Counted from the stretch's first letter, positions 7,489 through 17,292 are shown. The stretch: DNA of 64,000 nucleotides from Candidatus Omnitrophica bacterium UBA6210 (GCA_002421805.1 DISM01000005.1:54584-118583); one strand, 5' to 3'. Translations and numbers: made by a program. Notes: a model not told the origin generated them from the sequence alone.

Positions 7489-8142
7489 ATGGTGATCAGG
7501 ATCATCTGGAGTTTATTTTTAACGGGGCTGTTTTTAGGATACGGCCCCTGTCTTTTGAGCTGCGGACCGCTTTTGGTGCCTTATATCTCGGCGACGCAAA
7601 GCGGGCCGGGACAGGGATTAAAGATCTATCTGATCTTTTCTTTGACCCGCATTCTCGTTTACGCCCTTTTTGGTATCTTTGTGGGGCTTCTGGGTCAATG
7701 GGTCATTCAGAATTTTTTTGAAGGCCCCTGGCTCAAATGGATCTTTATCGGCTTTGGTATTTTTCTTATTTTGCTCGGCGTGCTTCTCTTGGCGCAAAAA
7801 TTGCCGATGAAAGGATGCTGCCCTGCCTGGGCTGTCAAGCACCTGGGGGGCGGTGTGCGGCCCGCAATCGTTTTTTCCCTTATCGTCGCCCTGTCTCCTT
7901 GTCTGCCTTTATGGGGCGTGCTTGGTTATATCGCCCTGATCTCGGATACGTGGCTAAAAGGGCTTTTATACATGCTGGCCTTCGGTCTGGGAACGGTTGT
8001 CAGTCCGATGATCATTTTCTGTGCGGCGGCGGGGTGGCTGGCCGCGTTCTCCAGACGGTTTGAATTTTGGTTTATGATCTTGCGGGTCCTGTGTTGCGGG
8101 ATCCTTATTTTTCTCGGGATAAACCTTTTGGTGTTTTCATGA
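7489..8142 (+). CDS. Polytopic membrane protein, DsbD/UreH-like transmembrane family
   Basis: About 217 residues with roughly six hydrophobic segments. The first segment carries GYGPCLLSCGPLLVPYIS, the paired-cysteine signature of the DsbD_2/UreH-like (CcdA-related) transmembrane family. A second half-repeat has ALSPCLPLWG. These proteins move reducing equivalents or small substrates across the inner membrane, but the partner here is unknown. The start is uncertain: TTG at 7480 overlaps the previous stop codon and has GAGGAAG 11 bases upstream, while ATG at 7489 is used here. Confidence 0.75.
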   Translation: MVIRIIWSLFLTGLFLGYGPCLLSCGPLLVPYISATQSGPGQGLKIYLIFSLTRILVYALFGIFVGLLGQWVIQNFFEGPWLKWIFIGFGIFLILLGVLLLAQKLPMKGCCPAWAVKHLGGGVRPAIVFSLIVALSPCLPLWGVLGYIALISDTWLKGLLYMLAFGLGTVVSPMIIFCAAAGWLAAFSRRFEFWFMILRVLCCGILIFLGINLLVFS

Positions 8143-8158
8143 TTGGGACGGAGCGTTG

Positions 8159-8901
<743 letters not shown>

Positions 8902-8905
<4 letters not shown>

Positions 8906-10191
8906 AGACATTCTGTATCAAAACCCTTGGTTGCAAGGTGAACCAGTGCGATGCCGACACCGCCCGGCGGGATCTCTTGGCGATGGGGCTTTCGGAAGTC
9001 AGGGACACCCTGAAGGCCGACCTGCGCATCATTAATACGTGTTGCGTCACGGCAAGGGCTTCGGGAAAATCGCGCCAGGCCGTCCGTCGTGCCCTGCGTC
9101 ATAAGGAGCGCCATCCGGGGCAGGTTGTTGTGACGGGGTGTTATGCGGGATATGGGCGTCCGCAACTCGAGAAGGTGGAGGGTATTGACAGGATCTTCAG
9201 CAGGCAGGAAGATGCGAGATTCCTGAGCTGGCTTAAGACCATGCGCCCCCACGCTAAGCCCCTTGTGCCTGTCCATCAAATGTTCGCTGGGCGCGCCAGG
9301 GCTTTTTTGAAAATCCAGGACGGCTGTGATCATCGCTGCAGTTATTGCGTCGTGCCTTTGATGAGAGGGCCGTCCCGGAGCGTGCCTCAGCGGGCTGTCC
9401 TGGCACAGGCCAGGTCTTTGGTCGAAAGCGGCCACAAAGAGATCGTCCTTACCGGCGTGAATATAGGAGCCTATGGCAGGCATACGCGCGGCACACCCAG
9501 CCTTGCCGGTCTCCTTAAGGGCTTAGACCGTATCGAGGGCTTGAAGAGGATACGCCTGAGTTCAATAGAAGCCCACGATGTGACCCCTCAGCTTCTGGAC
9601 ACGATGGCATCTTCCCAGAAATTCTGCCCGCACCTGCATATTCCGTTTCAAAGCGGAGATGATACCGTTTTGTCCTCGATGAACAGGCGCTCGAGGGTTG
9701 TGGATTATCTTCATGCCGTGGACCTGGCCGTCAAGCGCATGGGGAGTCTGACGGTGACATGTGATATCATTGTCGGTTTCCCGACAGAAAGCGATGCGTG
9801 CTTCTGCAATACGCTGATTTTTTTGCGCCGTGTCCGGCCATTGAAAGTGCACATTTTTCCATTTAGCCCGCGTAAAGGAACGGCGGCCGCAGCGTCGTAT
9901 CAGCCCCTCGCCCATGAAACGGTCCAAGAGCGGGTAAGGGTCCTTAAGCAGACCGCTGATGGGCTTTCGCAAGAGGTGCGCCGAGAGCGTACGGGTTCGG
10001 TTGTTGATGTCTTGTTTGAGCAAAAAGAAGCCGGGGAGTGGGTAGGGCATAGCAGGGAATACCTGCAGGTTTTTGTCCAAGAGCCGGCTATGTTGTGCAA
10101 GCTGCGTAATGAGGTCCGGCGGGTCCGTATTCTCGGGCTTAAAAGAGACGGTGTTTACGGTGATATTTTAGCTGAGGTAGGGTGCGAGTGA
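8902..10191 (+). CDS. mtaB: tRNA t6A37 methylthiotransferase
   Basis: A 429-residue radical SAM methylthiotransferase that adds the 2-methylthio group to t6A37 of tRNA. It has an N-terminal UPF0004 domain starting with KTLGCKVNQCD. The radical SAM cluster is C142, C146 and C149 (CDHRCSYC), followed by VVPLMRGPSRS. A C-terminal TRAM-like region is present. The CKVNQ signature separates MtaB from MiaB and RimO. The window also encodes TsaD, needed to make the t6A substrate. Confidence 0.94.
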
Positions 10192-10220
10192 AACGGATCC
10201 AAAAAGCCGCTAACTCTTTC

Positions 10221-10248
10221 TTGACAAAAATCGTGATTAAGGTAATAT
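10221..10248 (+). promoter_or_regulatory. Strong sigma-70-type promoter of the surface-fibre-like operon
   Basis: A consensus TTGACA (10221-10226) and TAATAT (10243-10248) are separated by 16 bases, in an AT-rich gap just upstream of the gene at 10287. This is the best-looking -35 box in the first 17 kb and marks the start of the 10.3-16.5 kb operon. Confidence 0.65.
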
Positions 10249-10286
10249 ATCTAAATAGTTTTAAAAAGATTTAAGTTACTTTGCCC

Positions 10287-11744
10287 ATGAAACGGTGTAT
10301 GCGTCAAATATCCAGGTTTATTCTTGCCGCCGCGTTTTGTTGTTGCGTCATTTCTCTGGTTCCGGCTACGGCCCAGGCGCTTTTTGATTTGTCCGTAACC
10401 CAGATCGAAGGTGGTTTTGATCTAAGGTTCGGCACTCTGCAGCCGACGGATTTCAAGCTCGCCAGGCAGATGACGGTGCGCGTCAACTCCGATATCGGCA
10501 AGCCCTACCGTGTTTTTCAGCAAATGACCCAGCCGCTGGCAACACCTCAGGGCCAGCCTTTGGATCCGTCGCAATTCCAGATGTATGCCTTGCAGGGGTC
10601 CAATACGCGAGGGACGCTCATTTATCGCCAGGAAGAGCCGGTGGATGCATCCCAGGACCTCGTGTATACGTCGAATACGACAGGCGAAAGCGATTCTTTC
10701 CAGCTTGTTTACACCATAGCGCCCAAGAATGGACAGATCCCGGGTTCTTATTATGGGCGGATGAGCATGATCCTGGTCCCTGTTGACGCTGTATTGTCGC
10801 AGGTCGTCGTCAATGTGCAGGTCTATGTGGAGCTGACGGCAGGAGGATCGGCAACCGTCGAAATCGAAACCAATAGCGGCTCTGACCGTATCGCGATCGA
10901 CACGAACGACCTGCGCGTGACCAAAGAAGGCCTGGAAGGCACCTGGCCGCAGGTTCACATCAAGGTTTACGGCCCGCTGGGCAGTTCTTATCGTATTTAT
11001 CAGGCGCTGGAACAGGGAGATATTACTTCGGCTGATGGATACAATCTTGATCTGGAGAAAGTTGCCGTGCTGTTTGATGGAGGCCGCGAGGGAACGATCA
11101 GCGCGCCCGCGACATTAAAAGAGGCGCGTCAAAGGCAGCTGGTTTACACGTCGGATCCCAGGGGGGCGTCGGATGAGATCACCATTACGTATAAACCGGA
11201 CCGCGATTTTCGCCTGGAGAGGTCCGGCCTCTACCGGGGGCGATTGATCCTTTTTGTCGAATCAGACCAGGCCAGCGCGTCGCCCGAACTCGCCAAAAAG
11301 GCGCTTGATGTCGAGTTCAACATCGCGCCGGTCTTTGATATTCGCGTTTATTCCCAGGATACCGAAGGGGTCGCGCTGCGTTTCGGCAATGTCAGCTTCA
11401 AGAGCGGGCCAGCGACTTCCGAGAACGAGATCTTCGTCGAGACCAACATGGGCAAGCCTTATACGATCGTCCAGAGGGTTGCGTCGCCGATGGTCAGCGC
11501 GCAGGGCGACAAGATACCCGCTGAAGATTTCGTCATGAAGGTGAAGGACGTGGAGTCCGGCGAAGTCCCCAAATCCTACATCCAGGAATTTGTTCCTGTC
11601 AAGGAAGGCGAGAATACCATTTTTTCTTCCGGGCCCCTGGGGGCAAGCGCCCATATGAAGGTCGAATACCGTCTGACCATGAAACCGGAATCCAAGGCAG
11701 GGAATTACAACTCACAGATTGGATATTCCGTTGTTTTAGATTGA
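10287..11744 (+). CDS. Exported protein with three homologous ~150-residue domains (fibre subunit-like)
   Basis: 485 residues, not matched to a named family. An N-terminal signal peptide (ILAAAFCCCVISLVPATAQA) is followed by three repeats at about residues 33-180, 185-335 and 345-485. Repeats 1 and 3 share a (D)IGKPYRV/NMGKPYTI segment, a later Y-T-S/S-S-G-P-x-G-A-S segment and a closing beta strand. Each ends G-x-Y-x-G-R/N-S/Q followed by alternating hydrophobics, resembling spore-coat-U/archaic pilin domains. The neighbouring smaller protein at 11804 has one such domain. Likely a multi-domain surface or tip subunit; inferred only. Confidence 0.65.
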   Translation: MKRCMRQISRFILAAAFCCCVISLVPATAQALFDLSVTQIEGGFDLRFGTLQPTDFKLARQMTVRVNSDIGKPYRVFQQMTQPLATPQGQPLDPSQFQMYALQGSNTRGTLIYRQEEPVDASQDLVYTSNTTGESDSFQLVYTIAPKNGQIPGSYYGRMSMILVPVDAVLSQVVVNVQVYVELTAGGSATVEIETNSGSDRIAIDTNDLRVTKEGLEGTWPQVHIKVYGPLGSSYRIYQALEQGDITSADGYNLDLEKVAVLFDGGREGTISAPATLKEARQRQLVYTSDPRGASDEITITYKPDRDFRLERSGLYRGRLILFVESDQASASPELAKKALDVEFNIAPVFDIRVYSQDTEGVALRFGNVSFKSGPATSENEIFVETNMGKPYTIVQRVASPMVSAQGDKIPAEDFVMKVKDVESGEVPKSYIQEFVPVKEGENTIFSSGPLGASAHMKVEYRLTMKPESKAGNYNSQIGYSVVLD

Positions 11745-11803
11745 TCGAGCCGCAGAATGCGGCAGGTTCATTTAAAAATAAAACGAGAGGGGAGGTGAAG
11801 AAT

Positions 11804-12544
11804 ATGAAGAAAAGTTCGATTATGTGGATGGTTGTGTGTGCGTTCTGGGCGTTGAATGTTGCGCCTTTGGCGACGGCACAGACAACGGCTGTTGGACCGA
11901 GCGGTACAGCATCGGTGACAGTGGATTCCACTTTGGAATTCAGCTTGGCTCAGGTTGTCCAGATGAGCGTGGCGAACGGTGATTCGGATCCTTTTACTGA
12001 GGGGACGATCCAGACGACCCCGTCATTCGATTTTGGAAAGCTGACCGCACTGAATGATTCCGAGGGGAATTTTCTGTATATGCACGGCGAGTACTTTTAT
12101 TATGTGCTCATGATCGCGGCGAGTTCGGGCCGCAGGTACAAGATCACGGAGACAGGCTCGCAGTTGACGGGTCCGGGTGGAGCGACCATTCCCCGGGAAT
12201 CGGTGCTTTTGATCCCGGATTACCAGTGGGCAGATAAGCTGGGTGGCGTGGCGCAGGGCGCTCCGCCGGGAACGGCGCAGGTAGGTCCGGCGACCTCGGC
12301 TTGCAATACGGATACGCTTGTTTACCAGAGCGATTCGAGCGGCGGCTCAAGGCTTGTCCGGGCGATCATCGCTATTTCCGGTCCGCCTGCCGGATCGAAT
12401 TACCCGTTCAATTATAGCAGCGGCTATAACGGGTCTGCTGGCCAGGGTACCAAGCAGGAATATACGTCTTGGAAGGCCATAGGAGCGGATCAGACAGCAG
12501 GGAGCTATACGGGAACGATCACGTTCACGCTGGTCCTGAATTAA
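11804..12544 (+). CDS. Exported single-domain fibre subunit-like protein
   Basis: 246 residues with a signal peptide ending near APLATAQ. The mature part contains GRRYKITETG, LVYQSDSSGGSRLVRAIIAI and a C-terminal AGSYTGTITFTLVLN. This is the same order of motifs as in the repeats of the upstream protein, so it looks like a one-domain homologue. Gly/Ser/Thr-rich composition and the last beta strand resemble donor-strand-type pilins. It has an excellent Shine-Dalgarno (GAGGGGAGGTGA) and a stem-loop just after it, both typical of an abundant major subunit. Function is inferred. Confidence 0.65.
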   Translation: MKKSSIMWMVVCAFWALNVAPLATAQTTAVGPSGTASVTVDSTLEFSLAQVVQMSVANGDSDPFTEGTIQTTPSFDFGKLTALNDSEGNFLYMHGEYFYYVLMIAASSGRRYKITETGSQLTGPGGATIPRESVLLIPDYQWADKLGGVAQGAPPGTAQVGPATSACNTDTLVYQSDSSGGSRLVRAIIAISGPPAGSNYPFNYSSGYNGSAGQGTKQEYTSWKAIGADQTAGSYTGTITFTLVLN

Positions 12545-12564
12545 GTTAGAACACATGCGGCGAA

Positions 12565-12613
12565 GATTCCTTCAGGGCAGCACCCCGAAAAAGGGTGCGC
12601 CCCTGAAGGAATC
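12565..12613 (+). promoter_or_regulatory. Large intercistronic stem-loop without T tract
   Basis: GATTCCTTCAGGG pairs perfectly with CCCTGAAGGAATC, with an inner CACCC/GGGTG stem. No run of T follows, so it is not a classic terminator. Its place directly after a presumed major subunit gene suggests a processing site or 3' stabiliser that lets the subunit mRNA accumulate over the downstream genes. Confidence 0.6.
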
Positions 12614-12648
12614 CGGGCCGTATCCCGAAAAGACAGGATTTTGTTTTC

Positions 12649-13491
12649 ATGAATTTTATCAGGTCGATCGTCATAACTTGTATCATTTTATTTTTCGGCG
12701 CCGTTTCCTTGGCCGTTGCAGGTATCCGTATTGACAGCCCCAAGGTCAGGGTTTCCGCACAGCCAGGGAGTTATGCCTCCGGCGAGATCAAGGTAGACAA
12801 TACGGGAAAGCAGGAGATCCCCATCAAGGTTTATCTTGAGGACTGGGTCTATGCCCAGGCGGACGGCAGTAAGGATTTTATGCCCAAAGGCACGACACCT
12901 TTGTCGTGTTCGAACTGGATCACGTTTTACCCGGCTGATTTCAAGCTGGCCGCTGGCAAATCGCAGACCATTCACTATACGGTCAATATCCCTGCGGACG
13001 CCAGGGGCGGACACGTCTCCGTCATGTTTTTTGAGACTGAAGGCGGAGAGATGGAACAGAAGCAGCAAGACGGTTCTACGGCCTTCGTGAAGGTCCTCAA
13101 CCGTATCGGCGCATTATTTTATGCGGAGGCAGAAGGGACTGTTGACAAGAAAGCTGAGATCCGTTCGCTGAACATCCGCCAGCGGCTCAACGATTTTATC
13201 GTGTCCGCCGACTTCGTGAATACAGGAAACACGGACATCACGGCCTCCGGCACATTCGATGTCCTGGACAATAGCGGTTTCGTCTATGTCCGTGGGTCTT
13301 TCGGCGACACATTTACCCTTCCCGGCGATAAAGCTGAATTGAGCTCAACCTCTTCTTCTGCGAGCCTGAAGCCGGGCTCTTATGACATCCTCATCACCCT
13401 GGATTTCCAGAACGGCGGTTCTCTGGTCCAGGAAGCCTCCTTCACCATCGATGCCCAGGGAAATGCCTCCGACGTTAGCATGAAGTCTTAG
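12649..13491 (+). CDS. Periplasmic chaperone-like protein with Ig-like fold
   Basis: 280 residues with signal peptide (IILFFGAVSLAVA). The N-terminal half (about 25-140) reads IRIDSPKVRVSAQPG, then LAAGKSQTIHYTVNIPADARGGHVSVMFFE. This is the pattern of beta-sandwich pilus chaperones and related DUF916-type domains (PG-x-S-x-x-I-x-V near the sixth strand). The second half (150-265) is another beta domain ending in GSYDILITLDFQNGG. Encoded between the subunit-like and outer-membrane genes, as in chaperone-usher operons. It is not close enough to a known chaperone to name. Confidence 0.62.
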   Translation: MNFIRSIVITCIILFFGAVSLAVAGIRIDSPKVRVSAQPGSYASGEIKVDNTGKQEIPIKVYLEDWVYAQADGSKDFMPKGTTPLSCSNWITFYPADFKLAAGKSQTIHYTVNIPADARGGHVSVMFFETEGGEMEQKQQDGSTAFVKVLNRIGALFYAEAEGTVDKKAEIRSLNIRQRLNDFIVSADFVNTGNTDITASGTFDVLDNSGFVYVRGSFGDTFTLPGDKAELSSTSSSASLKPGSYDILITLDFQNGGSLVQEASFTIDAQGNASDVSMKS

Positions 13492-13500
13492 TATGCCCGC

Positions 13501-16470
13501 ATGAAAAAAATTTTCCTTACTTTTTTAATCGTTTTAATAAGCATAGCGCAGAGCGTTTTTGTCTTTGATGCGCGCGCCGCTGTTTCTCCGCAGATCGGCG
13601 ATATCTTCTGTCAGCAGGGGGTGGCTTATTTCGACAGGGACCAGTTTCCAGAAGCGCTCGTAGAATTTAAGAAAGCTTTATTGGCCAATCCCGAATCGCA
13701 GGTCGCCAGGGAATATATTGAGATGACTGAAAGAGAGCTTTCGCTTCGTCAGGGGCTGTTGGCCTGCACGCAGGTGAGCAAAAAGAACCTTGTTGATCTT
13801 TATCTGAGCGGTATGGAACAAAAAATGACCGCTCCGCCGCAGGAAAGTGCCAGTCCTGCAACTCCTGTTTGTGATATTTCCGATGCCGGCGCGACAACGC
13901 GCTTATCTTCAGCCGCGGCGGCGTTGGCATCGTCAGGGGGCGCGGATGTTTCCACCGTTCCGATGACGAAAACTGCAGGGCCGTCCGCAACGGCTCAGAC
14001 CCCTGCAGCCAAGGCCGACGCCTCCGGTCCTGTGGTCATAGATATGGCTGCCTACGAAAGCCCCGATATCACCCTTTATGTCGACGAGCCCGTCCTTTTG
14101 AAGGGCATCGCCATCAGTAGGTTCCTTGTGACGCATCCGGCAATCCTTCAGGCGAGCCAGCCTGCGAAGGATGAAGTCCTGCTGCAGCCCCGCGAGATCG
14201 GTAACTGTTATTTGCATCTATGGGGAGACAATAACGAACGCAAGAGCTATAAAGTGACGATCGGTCCCAGGCGTTTTGAAGAAATTCTGGCGCAGGCCGC
14301 CCGGGCGAAGAAGTATGAAGAGAGCCTGCCTGAGTCTTTTAAATTCACATATTCGATATCCGGTGATTCATATCTGACCGGCCGGGGGGTTGGGGACCTC
14401 CACAGGACCTCTCATACGATGGCTTATACGTCTTCGGTGATCGGTGAGACGCCCTATGGCATGTTCGATACCTCTGTTCAGGGGAACCGTACCAACCTGG
14501 GTCAATACCGCGTCTCTAACGTCAGGATGGGCCTGACAGACGCCCATTTTGACGAGTTTAAAGATATTGATATCCGCATGTTCGATTACGGACCATCATT
14601 CTCGGCTTTTGGTTTTCCCGGCGGCGAGCTCAGGGGTGTTAAGGTTGACGCGCCCATGTTCCAGAAATCTCTCAACTATTCGGCATTCTGGGGTGCCGTT
14701 CCCAAAGGCGACTTCAGTTTTCTGGCGCCTGACGAGGGCCTTTCCAAGACAAAAAAGGCCTGGATCGAAGGGGTGGGCGTCAGCTACGATGTGTCGCGGT
14801 TTGCCAATTTTAAAACCTTCTACGCGCATTCCTACGGCCCGGAAAGGAATGAACCTGTCCTGACAAGCGATACGGCCGGCCTGCAGATGAATTACGATCT
14901 GGGCGTATGGGATTTCGGGACGGGCATGGTTTCGGATATGACGCATAACTCCTATACGGCCGAAACGTCTTTCACCATCCCTAAGCTCCGGGTCGGTTTG
15001 AACATGACGGATAATGCCAAGAATTTTGCTTCGCTTTTGGGCGGTGTACCGACGACAGGGTCGACCAATGGGACACTGTCGATCAATTACCGGCCGACGG
15101 ATTCCGTGACCATCTATAATGCGTTTTCCGGGACCCACGACAAGGTCTTCAATAATCCCGACAATCCCGGCCGGCCGAATTACAACTCGACGACGCGCCT
15201 GAACTGGGTCTTAGATATGCACACGGAACTTGAAGCGGGTTATATCATGGATGACCAGATCGGTTCCAACACTCCTGCCGTGACGGAGACAAAAGAATTA
15301 ATGCTCAGGAAAAAGTTCTTTTTGATCCGTCGCCTGAGCACGTATCTTTTGTATCAGAACAGGAAGTCGAAGAATTACACCTCGCCGGCGCAGAATTTCA
15401 ACAATAACCGCCTGCTGGGAGGTATTAATTTCCGTGTTTTGGGCGATGTGTATTTTTATTATAACCAGGAGTTCAACTATTTACGAAACACCTTCACGAA
15501 CGAAACGGCGTTCCCTGAGGCGCGGGAATTCGGCCTGAACTATAACCACCAGATCTATGATACGCCGTTCTATACGAACTTGAGGCTGTTTTACCGGGAC
15601 GAGCAGAACACGGAGTCTGTCTTGAGTTTCTTGAGCGGGGAAGACAGGCTGGAGGGCGAGGTGGAGCTGAAGTTCAAGCCGTCTGCCGGCAACGAGGCCT
15701 TTGTGAAGTTGAGGATTGACAATGTCTGGGCGGAGCGCACAGGGGTTGATAAGCACTTTGACGTGGATTTGAGCTGGGGTGTCCGGTTATTATGGGACAC
15801 AGGGCTGCGGTGGCAATCCGTCGGCGGTTTCTGCGGTTTTGTCTTTTATGACACCAACGGCGACGGCATTAAGCAGCCGCAGGAGGCGGGTGTCCCAGGC
15901 GCCAAGGTCGTCGTGAACGGCAAGCAGAGCGCCGTGACCGACCGTGACGGCTATTATCGTCTCAACGGTGTGTCAGGAAAGACCGCGATGTTGTCTCTTG
16001 ATCTGGCCACCATCCCGCAGGGGTATAATCCGACCGTTTCCGCCGAGCGCAAGGTCGATATCGTGCATGCCACGAACAAACGCTATGACTTCGGCCTGGC
16101 CACCCGCATGGAGATATCCGGCCTTGTCTTTTACGATAAGAACAAGAACGGCACCTACGACGCCGGGGAAGAGACGTTAAAGGGCATCGTGCTTGTTCTC
16201 GATGGAACGACAAAAACGGCCACCAATCTGCAGGGCACGTATATGTTCCGCAAGTTCTCTCCCGGAGAGCACGCGATCACGATCGACCTGAAATCGGTGC
16301 CCGTTAAGTACATCCCCAAGGTTGCCATCCGTAAATCGGTCAATGTCCTCGAAGGCACGACCTTTGTTTTCAATGTCCCGCTGGAGCTGCAGGAAACCCC
16401 TGCCGTTCCTTCCGGCAATCCTTCCCAAAACCATGAAAAAGGCAACGTCACGGCCACATTCGTCCGCTGA
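13501..16470 (+). CDS. Large outer-membrane beta-barrel protein: TPR, pilus-N-like domain, barrel, two SdrD/Cna-B-like domains (usher-like)
   Basis: 989 residues. There is a signal peptide (1-28), a TPR-like pair (about 35-80), an Ala/Thr/Pro-rich linker (110-178) and a domain near 178-260 resembling the N-terminal domain of pilus secretins (PDITLYVDEPVLLKG ... VLLQPREIGNCYLHLWG). About 500 residues of alternating, aromatic-rich beta strands follow (275-775). Two SdrD/Cna-B-like domains then start at FYDTNGDGIKQPQEAGVPG and FYDKNKNGTYDAGEE (about 777 and 872). An usher-like pore is inferred from operon order; no classical usher motif was recognised. Confidence 0.65.
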   Translation: MKKIFLTFLIVLISIAQSVFVFDARAAVSPQIGDIFCQQGVAYFDRDQFPEALVEFKKALLANPESQVAREYIEMTERELSLRQGLLACTQVSKKNLVDLYLSGMEQKMTAPPQESASPATPVCDISDAGATTRLSSAAAALASSGGADVSTVPMTKTAGPSATAQTPAAKADASGPVVIDMAAYESPDITLYVDEPVLLKGIAISRFLVTHPAILQASQPAKDEVLLQPREIGNCYLHLWGDNNERKSYKVTIGPRRFEEILAQAARAKKYEESLPESFKFTYSISGDSYLTGRGVGDLHRTSHTMAYTSSVIGETPYGMFDTSVQGNRTNLGQYRVSNVRMGLTDAHFDEFKDIDIRMFDYGPSFSAFGFPGGELRGVKVDAPMFQKSLNYSAFWGAVPKGDFSFLAPDEGLSKTKKAWIEGVGVSYDVSRFANFKTFYAHSYGPERNEPVLTSDTAGLQMNYDLGVWDFGTGMVSDMTHNSYTAETSFTIPKLRVGLNMTDNAKNFASLLGGVPTTGSTNGTLSINYRPTDSVTIYNAFSGTHDKVFNNPDNPGRPNYNSTTRLNWVLDMHTELEAGYIMDDQIGSNTPAVTETKELMLRKKFFLIRRLSTYLLYQNRKSKNYTSPAQNFNNNRLLGGINFRVLGDVYFYYNQEFNYLRNTFTNETAFPEAREFGLNYNHQIYDTPFYTNLRLFYRDEQNTESVLSFLSGEDRLEGEVELKFKPSAGNEAFVKLRIDNVWAERTGVDKHFDVDLSWGVRLLWDTGLRWQSVGGFCGFVFYDTNGDGIKQPQEAGVPGAKVVVNGKQSAVTDRDGYYRLNGVSGKTAMLSLDLATIPQGYNPTVSAERKVDIVHATNKRYDFGLATRMEISGLVFYDKNKNGTYDAGEETLKGIVLVLDGTTKTATNLQGTYMFRKFSPGEHAITIDLKSVPVKYIPKVAIRKSVNVLEGTTFVFNVPLELQETPAVPSGNPSQNHEKGNVTATFVR

Positions 16471-16528
16471 CACTTCGTATTTCATCTGAATTATTGATTT
16501 AGGGGCATGGCGATACTTGTCATACCCA

Positions 16529-16560
16529 TAAAAAAAACCCCTCAAATAAATTTGAGGGGG
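16529..16560 (-). terminator. Rho-independent terminator of the minus-strand gene
   Basis: On the minus strand a 10-bp perfect stem (CCCCTCAAAT / ATTTGAGGGG, loop of two bases) is followed by eight T residues, about 43 bases after the stop codon at 16603. Confidence 0.85.
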
Positions 16561-16588
16561 AAACCCCTGGTTTTTGTAGGAGGGGTTT
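16561..16588 (+). terminator. Possible terminator for the usher-like gene
   Basis: AAACCCCT (16561-16568) and AGGGGTTT (16581-16588) form an 8-bp stem with a 12-base loop on the + strand. The T run is partly inside the stem, so it is a weaker candidate than the convergent minus-strand terminator beside it. Confidence 0.45.
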
Positions 16589-16602
16589 TGGTTGTATGCG
16601 TA

Positions 16603-16920
16603 TTATCTGGCGCAAACCGTATAGATGGTGACGGTTTGCTCTTGTCCTTGGTCGTCTTGCCGTGTCATCCGAGATTCCTTAGTTACCATGTCTTCGGCTT
16701 TCATCGGCCGGGTCTGCGTAGAGACGTCGTAGCCGCCTCCGGTCCCGACGGCAGACGGCGGCTGCGTGATGGCAGTCCCAGAAGCCGGTTGTGCCGTCTG
16801 CAATTCCACATGCTCGGGCATGGTGCATCTCATGGTCCCGGAGATCGTTGTCTGGCCGGCCAGGCACGGTGTTGTGATCATCGTTACGATCAGGATGATC
16901 CCGATCTTTCTGGCGTCCAT
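16603..16920 (-). CDS. Small exported protein under c-di-GMP riboswitch control
   Basis: 105 residues, no family recognised. It starts MDARKIGIILIVTMITTPCLA, a short signal peptide likely cleaved after CLA. The mature part is Thr/Gln/Ser-rich with two cysteines (C32 in TMRCTMPEH and C103 near the end) that may form a disulfide. A GGGGGGA Shine-Dalgarno precedes the ATG at 16920. It is the only convincing minus-strand gene in the window. Its own promoter, riboswitch and attenuator-type terminator lie upstream, and it converges on the surface-fibre-like operon. A role as a c-di-GMP-regulated surface or matrix factor is inferred. Confidence 0.72.
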   Translation of the reverse strand: MDARKIGIILIVTMITTPCLAGQTTISGTMRCTMPEHVELQTAQPASGTAITQPPSAVGTGGGYDVSTQTRPMKAEDMVTKESRMTRQDDQGQEQTVTIYTVCAR

Positions 16921-17014
16921 AGCGTCCCCCCATGGCACTTAAAGGGCAAGCCCGTTAGTGAGTCTGTCTTCTAACGGAGCCGGGACGCTTGAAGCCGCCG
17001 TTCCAGGCGGGCAA

Positions 17015-17045
17015 CAAAAAAGCCCATTCAAAGAAAATGGGCTCC
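17015..17045 (-). terminator. Attenuator terminator between riboswitch and gene
   Basis: Minus strand: AGCCCATT, loop, AATGGGCT, then a run of T. It lies between the riboswitch aptamer and the gene start at 16920, as expected for transcriptional control by ligand-dependent termination. Confidence 0.85.
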
Positions 17046-17079
17046 TTGAATTTGACGAGAATCAAGAGAGGATGCGTTG

Positions 17080-17178
17080 GATGGATCCTCGCTTGACTAC
17101 GGCAGCCCGACTACCCCGGTTTAAGCGGGGTTCGCGGCTTTGCGTCCTGTCCTTTCGGACAGTTTGCCCTTTAAGTTT
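17080..17178 (-). promoter_or_regulatory. Cyclic di-GMP-I (GEMM-I) riboswitch aptamer
   Basis: Read on the minus strand, the sequence contains AGGGCAAACTGTCCGAAAGG (with the GAAA tetraloop), then GGACGCAAAGCC and GGGGTAGTCGGGCTGCCG. These are the conserved core segments of the GEMM-I aptamer in the right order and spacing. A promoter lies just upstream and an intrinsic terminator downstream, so the full expression platform is present. I am confident of the class from the core motifs. Whether ligand turns the gene on or off cannot be read directly. Confidence 0.92.
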
Positions 17179-17204
17179 TTAAAGAACTTGTTAAATCTAG
17201 TGTA

Positions 17205-17233
17205 AATATACCATAAGTAGAGCGGTTTTTCAA
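17205..17233 (-). promoter_or_regulatory. Promoter of the riboswitch transcript
   Basis: Minus strand TTGAAA (17233-17228), 17-base gap, TATATT (17210-17205). It would start transcription about 20 bases before the GEMM-I core. Confidence 0.7.
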
Positions 17234-17292
17234 GGGGGAGGCAAAACGATGGAAAAGGCATGATTTCACGCCCTGGTTTATCATTAAACTTA

